Source: Hyunsoonleella aquatilis (GTDB lineage: Bacteria > Bacteroidota > Bacteroidia > Flavobacteriales > Flavobacteriaceae). From it: 64,000 nucleotides of DNA. The position numbers and the translations under genes are program-made. Positions within the stretch are counted from its first letter, which is position 1. Every line of letters starts with the position of its first letter. The DNA is taken from contig NZ_JACNMF010000003.1 of NCBI RefSeq assembly GCF_014270105.1, positions 310,001 through 374,000 of the forward strand, in the 5' to 3' direction. The notes beneath the pieces are model-generated. The model ran no database searches and was not told the origin of the DNA. It worked only from the letters and a program-made list of their open reading frames with translations. Shown here one piece after another: positions 9,086 through 17,812 of the stretch.

Positions 9086-9862
9086 TTAATTTCTATTTGA
9101 AAAGTTAAGCATCCAATCTACACATTCAACGTGGCTAAACAGCATTTTGTTTCCTTGTGGATGATTGGCACCGGGGAAAGCAATATACTTTACATTTTTA
9201 TTACCTGCGGCCTTTAAAAGATCGGTCATTTTTTTTGCTGATGCTACGTTTTTACCGTCTTCACCACCCACCATACCATATACAGGGAAATTAGCAAGTT
9301 TGGCAAAATCATCATTTTCCGAAACACCACTAAATCCTCCTAGTCCTGCAGCTGCAAAACGTTCTGGAGATTGCTGTATCCATTCCCATATACCTCGTCC
9401 TCCCATACTGTGTCCTATCAGATAAATTCGGCTTTGGTCTATTTGAGTGTAATTTTCAAGAATATAATCTAGCATAATATTCAAAGTATTAGGATCCCAT
9501 TTTTCAAAAGAGTTGGGTTCCAACAGAATTAAATCTTTACCAGTTAATTCGGCAAGTGAGAGCCCCTTTACTTCCGAAGATCGTTTAAGTTGCTCTTCAA
9601 TGCTCCATGTTTTTCCACCACCGCCATGTAATGATATAAGAAGTGGTAGTTTGCCTTTCGTTTCCTTTTTTGGGAAAGCCATAAAAGCGGTCTTTTTTAA
9701 GTTTCCTAATTTGGGTTGTAAGTCCTCAGGCCAGTTTAAAAGCTTTACTTCCATGTTTTTGAAAGTGTCATTAATATCCTTAAGCGTCTTTTCAATATCG
9801 GGTGCTTGCTGAAAACTGGTCAGCAAAAGGAAAGTAAATATACCGTAAACTAGTTTTTTCAT
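9086..9862 (-). CDS. Secreted alpha/beta hydrolase (prolyl oligopeptidase / PHB depolymerase-like esterase)
   Basis: The 258-aa protein starts with a signal peptide (KKLVYGIFTFLLLTSF) and has the alpha/beta-hydrolase oxyanion stretch SLHGGGG at 78-84, the nucleophile elbow GHSMGG with S152 and a probable catalytic histidine H234 in GANHPQG. Proteins of this kind are esterases acting on polymers or acylated sugars in the envelope. It lies 87 nt downstream of lutC on the same strand and may be co-transcribed with lutABC. In this context it could deacylate rhamnose-containing glycans or hydrolyse a lactate ester, but no substrate can be read from sequence. Confidence 0.75.
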   Translation of the reverse strand: MKKLVYGIFTFLLLTSFQQAPDIEKTLKDINDTFKNMEVKLLNWPEDLQPKLGNLKKTAFMAFPKKETKGKLPLLISLHGGGGKTWSIEEQLKRSSEVKGLSLAELTGKDLILLEPNSFEKWDPNTLNIMLDYILENYTQIDQSRIYLIGHSMGGRGIWEWIQQSPERFAAAGLGGFSGVSENDDFAKLANFPVYGMVGGEDGKNVASAKKMTDLLKAAGNKNVKYIAFPGANHPQGNKMLFSHVECVDWMLNFSNRN

Positions 9863-9949
9863 TATTTAAAAATTTAAATTAATATGTTTAGTATTCTCGA
9901 TACTTTCATCTTGAAATAGTTGTGCTATTCAGTTTCTATTGACAAAATT

Positions 9950-10528
9950 TTAAACCAATAAAACCGTCAAACTCATAGCACCATGAGCACCGACTACCAG
10001 GCATTGCTCTATATCTGCCGTTTTTGAAGGCCCTGAGATAAACACGCCAAAATCCCTGTCTCTTTTGGCAATCTTGTCATAAGCTTCAAGCATGTGTAAA
10101 CAGATGCTGTCCTTTTTCAGAATAATGACCAGATCGTTTGTGATAAAGGGCAGTACGCGGACTATGCTATCTTTAGCAGAAACCCAAACCGCACCATTTT
10201 CTGCAACACCAAGTTCTGCTTCAATAATAGCCAGATCCACAGTTTCAAGATTATGCGGATCCATGTTTTTATCAACAGTGACGGTTCCTAAACTAGATTT
10301 ATCCGTTGTTGAAACAATTCGTGTTTTATCGGGGTAACTTTCCTTTATCGGTGAATCTATAGCCCCTTTATTTGCTTCAATAATATTTCCCCCTACGAGG
10401 GTAATATTGTTTTTAAACCGTTCAATTAAATTGATGTCTTCCTTAAAGGCAGATACATCAATTTCTGGAAGTGGAAGTACTTCTGGCCTGTTCGCTTTTA
10501 CAGATTTCAATATAGCTTCTCTACCCAT
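9950..10528 (-). CDS. lutC: Lactate utilization protein C (LUD domain)
   Basis: The 192-aa LUD-domain protein is the third subunit of the LutABC L-lactate oxidation complex. I place the start at the ATG at 10528 (MGREAILKSVKANRPE); that codon overlaps the lutB stop by 8 nt (AATGGGTAG), a usual coupling arrangement. A longer reading from 10606 would lie deep inside lutB and add 26 atypical residues. The GTVTVDKNMDPHN stretch and the conserved SKTADIEQ near the C-terminus are typical of LutC. Last of the lut genes; the hydrolase gene follows. Confidence 0.9.
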   Translation of the reverse strand: MGREAILKSVKANRPEVLPLPEIDVSAFKEDINLIERFKNNITLVGGNIIEANKGAIDSPIKESYPDKTRIVSTTDKSSLGTVTVDKNMDPHNLETVDLAIIEAELGVAENGAVWVSAKDSIVRVLPFITNDLVIILKKDSICLHMLEAYDKIAKRDRDFGVFISGPSKTADIEQCLVVGAHGAMSLTVLLV

Positions 10529-11888
10529 TTTTCTTTCTTTTTTTATACCAGTTATCAAAACTGTCGTTCTTAACTTTGGGAAGCTCTCGGGCTTTTCCCC
10601 AAGCATTCAACCTGTTGTAAATCATGAATCGCGGTGCATGTTTTAATGCAAAACGAGCGGAATTGCCTGCTATTTTATAAAGTTTAGGCTTAGATAGCAC
10701 TACACCTGCCGTTTTTAAGATAGATTTTTTAACAATAGGCTGTTGGGTCTCCTTTACAATAATTTGTCGCCATTTATAGAGCTGTTCATGAATGTCAATT
10801 TTTACAGGGCAAACATTGGAGCATGAACCGCAAAGTGTGGATGCAAAAGGTAATGAACTGTGTTTTTTCAAATCTTTTCCTGGTGAAAGAATAGAACCGA
10901 TTGGTCCAGGTATAGTATAATCATAACTATGCCCGCCACTTCTTCGATAAATAGGGCAGGTGTTCATACAAGCTCCGCAACGGATACAATGTAATGATGC
11001 TCTAAAATCCGGCCTACTTAATTGTTCCGTTCTACCATTGTCAACAATAACAATATGCATTTCCTTACCATCTTCTGGTTTGTTGAAATGCGAAGAGTAC
11101 GTTGTAATGGGTTGGCCTGTCGCACTTCTAGCGAGTAGCCTTAAAAAAACACCAAGATGCTTTTCCTTAGGGATAATTTTTTCAATACCCATACAGGCGA
11201 TATGTGCTTTTGCAAGATGAACGCCCATATCAGCATTGCCCTCGTTCGTACAAACTACTACGCCACCGGTATCTGCCACGGCAAAGTTTACGCCCGTAAT
11301 GGCCACATCGGCATTAAGGAATTTATCCCTTAAATGCTTTCTGGCTTCTCCAACCAAATAATCTGGATTTCCGCCACTAGGCTTTGTGTTTAAATGCTTC
11401 TGAAACAGTACATCAACATCCTCTTTGGTTTTATGTATAGCGGGTAACACGATATGGCTTGGTGGTTCTTCTGCTAATTGTACGATACGCTCGCCTAAAT
11501 CCGTATCGATTACTTCGATGCCCCTATCCTCCAAAAACGGATTCAAGTGGCATTCTTCGGTTAACATGGATTTACTTTTAACTACTTTTTTAGCATTATG
11601 TTTGCTCAATATATCATTAACAATGTTATTGTGTTCCTCAGCATTTGAGGCCCAGTGTACATGAATGCCCTTTTTTTGTGCGTTAGCTTCAAATTGGATT
11701 AGATATTCATCTAAATTTGACATGACGTGGGCTTTGATACCTGAGCCCAATTGCCTCAAATATTCCCATCCCTGAACGTTATGTGCTGATTTATCACGCT
11801 TTTCCCTAACAAACCAAAGGGCTTTATCATGCCAGTTTACTTTTGCTTCATCTTTATTGAACTCCGTAGCTTTTTGTGCGTGTCCCAT
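10521..11888 (-). CDS. lutB: Lactate utilization iron-sulfur protein B
   Basis: The 455-aa protein has an N-terminal LUD domain (about residues 60-290) followed by a ferredoxin-like part with two [4Fe-4S] cysteine sets: C301, C304, C307, C311 (CIRCGACMNTCP) and C353, C356, C360 (CGSCSNVCP). This is the LutB/YkgF layout. With LutA and LutC it oxidises L-lactate to pyruvate in the cytosol using Fe-S centres instead of flavin. It starts 3 nt after lutA and overlaps lutC, so the three genes form a tight operon. Confidence 0.95.
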   Translation of the reverse strand: MGHAQKATEFNKDEAKVNWHDKALWFVREKRDKSAHNVQGWEYLRQLGSGIKAHVMSNLDEYLIQFEANAQKKGIHVHWASNAEEHNNIVNDILSKHNAKKVVKSKSMLTEECHLNPFLEDRGIEVIDTDLGERIVQLAEEPPSHIVLPAIHKTKEDVDVLFQKHLNTKPSGGNPDYLVGEARKHLRDKFLNADVAITGVNFAVADTGGVVVCTNEGNADMGVHLAKAHIACMGIEKIIPKEKHLGVFLRLLARSATGQPITTYSSHFNKPEDGKEMHIVIVDNGRTEQLSRPDFRASLHCIRCGACMNTCPIYRRSGGHSYDYTIPGPIGSILSPGKDLKKHSSLPFASTLCGSCSNVCPVKIDIHEQLYKWRQIIVKETQQPIVKKSILKTAGVVLSKPKLYKIAGNSARFALKHAPRFMIYNRLNAWGKARELPKVKNDSFDNWYKKRKKNG

Positions 11889-11891
11889 AAC

Positions 11892-12644
11892 TTAAAAAGT
11901 GCTATTTAGAATTTCGGCAATGTGCATTACCTTCAACGGTTGTTTGTTTCTGTTTACAATACCTTCCATGTGCATCAAACAGGAATGGTCGGCGCCGGTG
12001 AGTACCTCCACATCACTGTCAAGATGGTCTTTAACCCGATCATTACCCATTTTAGCCGAAATGGCTTCTTCAAAAACGGCAAAAGTACCTCCAAAACCAC
12101 AACATTCGTCTTTGCGATTGAGGGCCATCAGCTCCAGCCCTTTTACTTTATTTAATAAATCTTCTTCTGTAGAATAATGTTCGCCTTGTACCTCAGAACA
12201 TTTGCCTAATTTAAGGCCTCTTAGTCCATGACAGCTTTTATGAAGTCCTACCTTGTGAGGAAAAGATGCACCCAAATCGGTTTTCCCAAGTATTTTTACA
12301 ATGAATTCACAAAGCTCGTAGGCATTGTTTCTTACCCTCTTTACGTCCTCCGTTTGTTCTAAAATATCGAAGTGATGCTTGATATGGTAAATGCAACTAC
12401 CAGATGGGCCTACAATAAAATCGTAGGCTTTAAAATTCTTGACGAAGTGGTCACAAATGCCTTTAGAATCTTCTTCGTATCCTGAATTCCCTAACGGCTG
12501 CCCGCAACAGGTTTGTCCTTCGGGATAATACACATCGACCCCTAGTTTTTCGAGTAGTTCCAAGGTTGCAATGCCGACTTGCGGATATAATTGATTGATA
12601 TAGCAGGGGATAAAAAGCCCTACTTTTATGGAGTTTGTATTCAT
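11892..12644 (-). CDS. lutA: Lactate utilization protein A (CCG-domain Fe-S protein)
   Basis: The 250-aa protein carries two cysteine-rich CCG domains: C14 with CCGQPLGNSGY at C46/C47, and a second pair at HKSCHGLRGL and ECCGFGGTF near residues 134 and 194. This is the LutA/GlpC-like Fe-S subunit of the LutABC complex. It is the first gene of the lut operon. Upstream on the same strand is a promoter with the operator also found before the rhamnose operon, which ties L-lactate oxidation to rhamnose use. Confidence 0.94.
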   Translation of the reverse strand: MNTNSIKVGLFIPCYINQLYPQVGIATLELLEKLGVDVYYPEGQTCCGQPLGNSGYEEDSKGICDHFVKNFKAYDFIVGPSGSCIYHIKHHFDILEQTEDVKRVRNNAYELCEFIVKILGKTDLGASFPHKVGLHKSCHGLRGLKLGKCSEVQGEHYSTEEDLLNKVKGLELMALNRKDECCGFGGTFAVFEEAISAKMGNDRVKDHLDSDVEVLTGADHSCLMHMEGIVNRNKQPLKVMHIAEILNSTF

Positions 12645-12669
12645 TAAGTTTAGTAAAGTTTTAGTCAGT

Positions 12670-12711
12670 TAAAAATATCCTATATCTTGATGAAAACTGT
12701 CCTGTTCTGAC
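12670..12711 (-). promoter_or_regulatory. lutABC promoter with diverged copy of the shared operator
   Basis: On the minus strand, GTCAGAACAGGACAG (12711 to 12697) matches 11 of 15 positions of the element at 56-70. After exactly 19 nt follows TATTTTTA (12677 to 12670), one mismatch from TAnnTTTG. The spacing equals that at the rhamnose operon and at the permease gene, so the match is unlikely to be chance. Confidence 0.58.
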
Positions 12712-12821
12712 CTGATAAATTGCGTTTAAATTGTTGTTTTTGCTATTTTGCGCTATCGGAGTAGCAATAACTTTTCAACGAATGAATTGCTGATTATTCA
12801 GTTGGCAAATTTAGCATACCA

Positions 12822-12863
12822 TACAGTACAGGATAGAAAAATACAATGGTCATCCTATTTTCG
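12822..12863 (+). promoter_or_regulatory. Permease promoter with exact copy of the shared operator
   Basis: TACAGTACAGGATAG at 12822-12836 is identical to the element at 56-70. TATTTTCG at 12856-12863, one mismatch from TAnnTTTG, again lies 19 nt after it. The site points at the permease gene at 12926, giving a leader of about 55 nt. A second weaker -7-like box, TAATTTAG, lies at 12874-12881. Confidence 0.68.
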
Positions 12864-12925
12864 TTTTTATGACTAATTTAGGAGACTAGCTAAAACAACA
12901 ACTAACCAATTAAACAAAACAAACT

Positions 12926-14320
12926 ATGGCAGAGCATCAAGTAAGTGACGCAGCAGTGGACGATGGAACGGGAGGAGAATTTGAAAGAACCCCTGTACCT
13001 GCGTCTAGACTGAAAAATTGGAAATCTTTTTTGGGGATGTATGCCGGTGAGCATGCTGCCGGTACTGAATTTATGATCGGCCCATTATTTTTAGCGGCAG
13101 GAGCCAGTTTAAAAGATTTAATACTGGGATTATTTATTGGTAACATTCTTGCGATACTTACCTGGAGATACATAGTAGCGCCAATAGCAGTATCAAGAAA
13201 ACTCACCTTATATTATCAATTGGAAAAAATAGCAGGAAAGCACCTTGTAAAGGTGTATAATGTGGTGAATGGGGTACTTTTTTGCTTTTTAGCAGGCGCC
13301 ATGATTACGGTTTCTGCTAGTGCTGTTGGGGTTCCGTTTGGCGTAAGTTTTTCTGTTCCTGAAAATATATTTGGATTGAGCAGTCCTGCTTTTTCTGGCA
13401 TAGTTATTATTGTTGGTATAGTGATGGCTATTGTAGCCGCGGCAGGCTATAATATGGTTTCTAAATTTGCCAACATTGCGGCGCCATGGATGATTATTGT
13501 TTTTGCAGCCTGCGGGATATCTGCATTGTCCCAAATGGAGGTTGATTCTTGGAAAAGTCTGCTAACGGAATGGGATCAAGGAATAAGTGTGGTACAGTCC
13601 ATAAATGGTAAGGTAGATTTTGGTTTTTGGAAAATTGTAATTTTCGCGTGGTTATGTAATGCCGCAATGCATTTTGGAATGTCTGACTTAAGTATTATGC
13701 GTTTTGCCAAAGATACCCGTGCAGGATGGGGACCTTCCATTGGGATGTTTTTAGGGCATTATATGGCATGGATTTGTGCCTCATTGATGCTAGCGGCCCA
13801 AATTAAACTAACAGGAGATATTTCCGCTAATCCAGGTGCTTTAGCATGGAGTGTAGTAGGTTGGACAGGTATTATCTGCGTGATTATTGCTGGTTGGACA
13901 ACGGCTAATCCTACCATATATAGAGCAGGCCTCGCTTTTCAAAGTTTGTTTTCTCCCAATGCAAAAGCCTATTCAGGCGTAATTTTGGCTGGAGTTGTGG
14001 CAACAGTTGCAGGTATTTTTCCAACACTATCCAGTAAATTGCTTGATTTTGTAGGTTTGTATGGCACCATCTTAGGGCCTATGGGTGGGGTGATATTTGT
14101 TAACCATTACCTATCAAAAAAAATGGGCTTTACTGCAGACTATGCGGATGAAAAGGGGTCTAGTTTTAATGTGGCCGTTTTATTAGCTTGGACCATTCCA
14201 GTAGCGTTAGGTTTATACTTTATATTTGCAAAAGGTGTGTTTCCCGCCTACGCCGTAATACCTTGTTGGATTGCTTCTAGTGTATTATATGTACTTATTA
14301 TGAAACTTCAAAAATCTTAA
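12926..14320 (+). CDS. NCS1-family (cytosine/purine permease-like) transporter
   Basis: The 464-aa integral membrane protein has about twelve hydrophobic segments and the NCS1 (purine-cytosine permease) pattern: a soluble N-terminus, the GMYAGEHAAGTEFMIGPL loop before helix 1, and ITVSASAVGVPFGVSF in helix 3. Known members carry nucleobases, allantoin, hydantoins or thiamine, driven by protons or sodium. Its promoter shares an exact operator with the rhamnose operon and it is divergent from lutABC, so lactate, rhamnose or a related acid or sugar is a possible cargo; this is inference and would be unusual for the family. Two tiny membrane ORFs follow. Confidence 0.85.
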   Translation: MAEHQVSDAAVDDGTGGEFERTPVPASRLKNWKSFLGMYAGEHAAGTEFMIGPLFLAAGASLKDLILGLFIGNILAILTWRYIVAPIAVSRKLTLYYQLEKIAGKHLVKVYNVVNGVLFCFLAGAMITVSASAVGVPFGVSFSVPENIFGLSSPAFSGIVIIVGIVMAIVAAAGYNMVSKFANIAAPWMIIVFAACGISALSQMEVDSWKSLLTEWDQGISVVQSINGKVDFGFWKIVIFAWLCNAAMHFGMSDLSIMRFAKDTRAGWGPSIGMFLGHYMAWICASLMLAAQIKLTGDISANPGALAWSVVGWTGIICVIIAGWTTANPTIYRAGLAFQSLFSPNAKAYSGVILAGVVATVAGIFPTLSSKLLDFVGLYGTILGPMGGVIFVNHYLSKKMGFTADYADEKGSSFNVAVLLAWTIPVALGLYFIFAKGVFPAYAVIPCWIASSVLYVLIMKLQKS

Positions 14321-14323
14321 ATC

Positions 14324-14497
14324 ATGAAAATACTAAAATTGATTAGTGTCTTATCAATAAGCGTTTTGATACTACTAGTAGGCATACTTTCTTTCTTAGG
14401 TAAAATAGAGGCAGCCAATATGAAAACAATTATGTTAATTGGGACAATCCTGTGGTTTGCTACTACGCCTTTCTGGCTAAGGGAAGACGAGGAGTAG
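14324..14497 (+). CDS. Small two-helix membrane protein (57 aa)
   Basis: An ORF of 57 codons starts 3 nt after the permease stop. It encodes two hydrophobic helices (about residues 5-25 and 34-50) joined by a short polar loop (GKIEAANMK) and an acidic end LREDEE. The tight spacing and membrane character suggest a small partner of the permease or a conserved operon companion. No family recognised. Confidence 0.65.
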   Translation: MKILKLISVLSISVLILLVGILSFLGKIEAANMKTIMLIGTILWFATTPFWLREDEE

Positions 14498-14533
14498 CGG
14501 GTTTATTACCAATTTTTAAGCATCAGAATTTTT

Positions 14534-14629
14534 ATGAAGGTTTTTGTAATTGTTATTTTGGCGTTGTTTCTGATTAATTGGTGTCTTTTTAAATTCAGTT
14601 GCAATTCTGACACCAAAACTGATAATTAG
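14534..14629 (+). CDS. Possible 31-aa membrane peptide
   Basis: A 31-codon ORF starting at 14534 gives a hydrophobic N-terminus (MKVFVIVILALFLINWCLF) and a short polar tail. It follows the 57-aa gene by 36 nt and precedes a terminator. It could be a very small membrane or lipid-anchored peptide; equally it may be a chance ORF in the 3' region. Confidence 0.25.
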   Translation: MKVFVIVILALFLINWCLFKFSCNSDTKTDN

Positions 14630-14686
14630 AACGAAAAGAGTTTAATACTTTGTAGAGTATTAAAACTCCTTCTGATTGGATAATAA

Positions 14687-14728
14687 AAAAAGCCTTGAAG
14701 TTTATATCTTCAAGGCTTTTTGTTTTTA
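14687..14728. terminator. Bidirectional intrinsic terminator
   Basis: A 14-bp perfect stem (AAAAAGCCTTGAAG at 14687-14700, CTTCAAGGCTTTTT at 14708-14721) with a 7-nt loop sits between the permease transcript and the convergent gene ending at 14745. A second, AT-rich 9-bp inverted repeat (TTTAATACT / AGTATTAAA) lies just before it at 14641-14664. Confidence 0.92.
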
Positions 14729-14744
14729 CTAAACTTTACAAAGG

Positions 14745-15080
14745 TTAACTCCCGAGTCCCATTTGCTCAAATATTTCTTTATTTTGCTCCATGTAAGCTT
14801 CTATACCACCTACGGCCATAATTTGATAAATACCCCAGATCAATGTTAGTGCCGCAAGAACAAGTCCTATAATAGCTATAGTTTTAGCTGTTTTTAGCTG
14901 ACTGAAATTACTATACCGCTCAGGGTTTTCAGCATAAAGTTTGGTATCCTTATTTACTAAATACAAGGCAATCCCCGAAAATATTAATCCTCCAATACCT
15001 GTGCTACAGCAACAGGCGATGAAAGAGATGATACCCAATATAAGGGCAATATTTGCATTAGGTAATTTTTGTTGTTCCAT
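14745..15080 (-). CDS. CCC-motif small membrane protein
   Basis: The 111-aa protein has a short polar start, a first hydrophobic segment ending in ISFIACCCSTGIGG with three adjacent cysteines near residues 23-25, a loop with LVNKDTKLYAENPERYS, and a second segment (TIAIIGLVLAALTLIWGIY). It resembles Bacteroidota proteins named for the CCC motif (DUF4190-like topology). The adjacent cysteines may be lipid- or metal-modified. Fifteen nt upstream ends a DUF2752 gene; the two are commonly neighbours in flavobacteria. Function unknown. Confidence 0.75.
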   Translation of the reverse strand: MEQQKLPNANIALILGIISFIACCCSTGIGGLIFSGIALYLVNKDTKLYAENPERYSNFSQLKTAKTIAIIGLVLAALTLIWGIYQIMAVGGIEAYMEQNKEIFEQMGLGS

Positions 15081-15095
15081 AAAATGATAGTTTTA

Positions 15096-15380
15096 TTAAG
15101 TTAATATTTTAATCAAATAGCTTCCTATAATTGTTGCAACACTCAGTATTGCCAAAGCTGTAATAATCTTATGAGAGTGTTTTATAGTCCAAAACGTATT
15201 GATGCCTACAATAACAAATAAGGGCACCAAGGCATAAATAGCAGGATACATCTGAAAAGCGGCGACAAAGTCTCCTTTTATTAAAAGAAAAAAACTCCGT
15301 TGCAACCCGCAACCCATACATTCAACGCCGAACAAATGTTTGTTAAGGCATGGCAACATATAACTTTCAATATTGGACAT
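15096..15380 (-). CDS. DUF2752 membrane protein
   Basis: The 94-aa protein shows the DUF2752 pattern: CLNKHLFGVECMGCGLQRS near residues 11-29, then hydrophobic segments at about 43-60 and 72-92. The cysteine-rich head next to a membrane segment is diagnostic, but the role of the family is unknown. It lies just upstream of the CCC-motif gene on the same strand, probably in one transcript. Confidence 0.82.
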   Translation of the reverse strand: MSNIESYMLPCLNKHLFGVECMGCGLQRSFFLLIKGDFVAAFQMYPAIYALVPLFVIVGINTFWTIKHSHKIITALAILSVATIIGSYLIKILT

Positions 15381-15506
15381 AAATGTGCTCCAGTGTTAGA
15401 TTCAAAAGAAAAAGGCTACAGCCGTCTCTCAAAATACAACCACTAATATAATAATTGAGAAAGTAATTACTGGTTTATCGAATAGATTTTTTGAGCCCCA
15501 GTGTAG

Positions 15507-17474
15507 TTAATTGCCAGAAATAACAACTTTTTTATTAAGCTTGTTGTAATCTACCAATTTTAAGGAAACAATGTAAATCCCCGGGCTTAGTGATCTGGTT
15601 TTAATGCTTTGTTTGCGTTTTGAGGAGGAAACTTTTTTACTACTTACAAGTTTTCCAGTCACATCGTAAAGTGCTATACTGGTTATTTCGACTTTCTGTG
15701 GATTGTAGATTTCAATTTGGGAACGCCTTCTGTTTTCAAATATTTTGAAATCTTCACTTGAAAGGTCTTCAACACCCAAACTTTGTTGCTCTGTACTAAA
15801 AGTAATCTCGAACCTGCCCTCATGCACCCCTTCATTTAAAGTAATATTGAAAGCATTGTGTTGAATATCAGTATAAATGTTTTCTAATTTGTCATAAATA
15901 TAAACGTGAAGGTCGTTGGGAGTATTCCTGAGTTTAAAAGTTTTGACTTCAAAGGCCGTCCTGTCCTTGTCTGTTTTCAATACGAATGGGATTCTGACAC
16001 TTTCATTATATTTTATGGATTTGATGACAAGAGGCTCTTCGCCAGAAACCAAGTAAGCATCAGAAGCCAGATCATTTATATTCTTCCCATCGAAAAACTT
16101 ATTATAAGTATTGTTGGAGGGTGTGCTTTCCCTAAGGGCTATAACATTTTCTTTGTAATAGGTGTCATTTATATGTGTATGGATTCTAATTTCAGGGACG
16201 ATCGTTGGGTTTTCAAAAATTGACTTATAATCTACCCCGTTGTGCGACATAGGGATAACTCTCTTTTTCTCCACTTTATTTTGACCTTTTACATTGCCAT
16301 GTTTTGCAAAAATGGAACCATCCCCACCGGTTGTGGAGTCTTCAGGGTAATACACCCGCATGGAATTATCAAAGGTAGCATTACCACCGGCGCCACTACT
16401 TTGAATGATAAAACCTTGACCAATCCCCGCATATCGTCTGCTATTATTACCGCTAAAGTCCGCCGTGTTGCCCGTTGTTGTAGTGTTGTCGCTCCCATCT
16501 CCATTATAATTTTCAAATGGGGCAGTAGCATAGGTGCCATTATCGCTTAAATCACCAAGTGGCCCAGGGGTGTAAATGCTATAACCTCCCTCATAATCCC
16601 TTAAGAAATGAGAATTAATATTTTTCTGTTCCCAAAAGAAAATTTCACCGCTTAAATTAGTTTGGTTACCGGCCGAGTTTGCAAAAAACAATTTTAGGTC
16701 CAAAGCCGAAGGGTAAGGATTGCCCGCGAGTGTTTCTGCCGTATTTAGGGTTCCTGATCCGGGTTGGTCATCGGTGCCGTCAAAAGCACAACTTACGGTT
16801 ATTGTTCCATTGTTAGGACGTCCCCTAAGGTCCAAAACATTGTCTGCATTTGGGCTCCCCTTTAAGGTAAAACCATAGCCAGTGCCAACAGCACCAGTAT
16901 CAAAAATCTGGTTCCAACTATAGTAACCCTCGCCATCCCTTAAGGTGTACATCCAATAATTGGACAGTGCTGTGGTCGTACCGTTATAAGCGGGAGTGAA
17001 GGTATACGCCGGAGAGGTAACATTGGTTAAATCGGTATGGTCTGCAGGATCGTGAATGTTAGACCCGTCAAAATCCTCGTTGGCCTGCACAGTACCATTT
17101 ACTGAAACACCCACTGGTGAGCACCAATAATTATATTCAAAAACTCCCGTGGTCTGGTTTTGATAAATAGATAGTTCCCCTGCGTCCGAATTTTTAGAAT
17201 CCGTATTCTGCAGTAGTTGTGCATCGCCCCTCAGATACAAGTTTGATGTTGCTGTTTCCAGTCGGATATCGTCATTTACAAAAAGCACAACATCGCGCGC
17301 GTACATATAGGAATTGTCATCCACATATAAATCCTGGGAAAATAGTGGGGTGCAGCACAGCAATACGACAGGGAAAACCCATGTGGTTTGCAGGCTATTA
17401 ATACAGTATCTTAAAACACCAAGAACGATGTTTTGTAGTTTTGGGGCTGAGAGAATCATATAATAATTAAACAA
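15507..17474 (-). CDS. Secreted protein with type IX (Por) secretion sorting domain
   Basis: The 655-aa protein has a hydrophobic signal region ending near PLFSQDLYVDD at about residues 30-52, a long Asn/Thr/Gly-rich body typical of surface proteins, and a C-terminal type A sorting domain: IEIYNPQ, ALYDVTGKLV, LSPGIYIVSL and a final KKVVISGN. It should cross the outer membrane by the type IX system and be anchored or released. No enzyme motif was found, so the body may be adhesive or structural. The start is uncertain, since the first 20 residues are not needed for a signal peptide and M6 or a later start is possible. Confidence 0.85.
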   Translation of the reverse strand: MFNYYMILSAPKLQNIVLGVLRYCINSLQTTWVFPVVLLCCTPLFSQDLYVDDNSYMYARDVVLFVNDDIRLETATSNLYLRGDAQLLQNTDSKNSDAGELSIYQNQTTGVFEYNYWCSPVGVSVNGTVQANEDFDGSNIHDPADHTDLTNVTSPAYTFTPAYNGTTTALSNYWMYTLRDGEGYYSWNQIFDTGAVGTGYGFTLKGSPNADNVLDLRGRPNNGTITVSCAFDGTDDQPGSGTLNTAETLAGNPYPSALDLKLFFANSAGNQTNLSGEIFFWEQKNINSHFLRDYEGGYSIYTPGPLGDLSDNGTYATAPFENYNGDGSDNTTTTGNTADFSGNNSRRYAGIGQGFIIQSSGAGGNATFDNSMRVYYPEDSTTGGDGSIFAKHGNVKGQNKVEKKRVIPMSHNGVDYKSIFENPTIVPEIRIHTHINDTYYKENVIALRESTPSNNTYNKFFDGKNINDLASDAYLVSGEEPLVIKSIKYNESVRIPFVLKTDKDRTAFEVKTFKLRNTPNDLHVYIYDKLENIYTDIQHNAFNITLNEGVHEGRFEITFSTEQQSLGVEDLSSEDFKIFENRRRSQIEIYNPQKVEITSIALYDVTGKLVSSKKVSSSKRKQSIKTRSLSPGIYIVSLKLVDYNKLNKKVVISGN

Positions 17475-17589
17475 TTTAAGAGCGAAAATAGTAAAAATTT
17501 TTATTACATCGATAAATTTTGCATTTAATCGATGGTTTTAAATGTAGCTTATCGTTTTTAATGACTCTGATTTTCAATTTTATTTAATG

Positions 17590-17597
17590 TAAATTTG
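17590..17597 (+). promoter_or_regulatory. -7 promoter box
   Basis: TAAATTTG matches TAnnTTTG exactly and lies 18 nt before the small membrane protein gene, giving a very short leader. Confidence 0.5.
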
Positions 17598-17614
17598 CGG
17601 TTTACGGTCTTTTA

Positions 17615-17812
17615 ATGATGAAATATTTCAACTACATTCTCATTTTATCGGGTGCCTCGGTCTCCATTTATGCCAAGGCAGGCGCTGATCAAAATCAATT
17701 CGTCCTAATTGGAGGTATAGTGGTTTTAATGATTGGTGTTTACAGACTTTCAAAAACCATTCCAAGTAAGAAAAAGGGAGAAAATGATACTGAAAATGAA
17801 GAAAGGGGATAG
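17615..17812 (+). CDS. Small membrane protein upstream of the Smr gene
   Basis: The 65-aa protein has two hydrophobic stretches (about residues 4-20 and 29-45) and a charged tail KKKGENDTENEERG. It begins shortly after a good -7 box and overlaps the start of the Smr-domain gene, suggesting coupled translation. Flavobacteria often have a small membrane ORF in this place; function unknown. Confidence 0.65.
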   Translation: MMKYFNYILILSGASVSIYAKAGADQNQFVLIGGIVVLMIGVYRLSKTIPSKKKGENDTENEERG

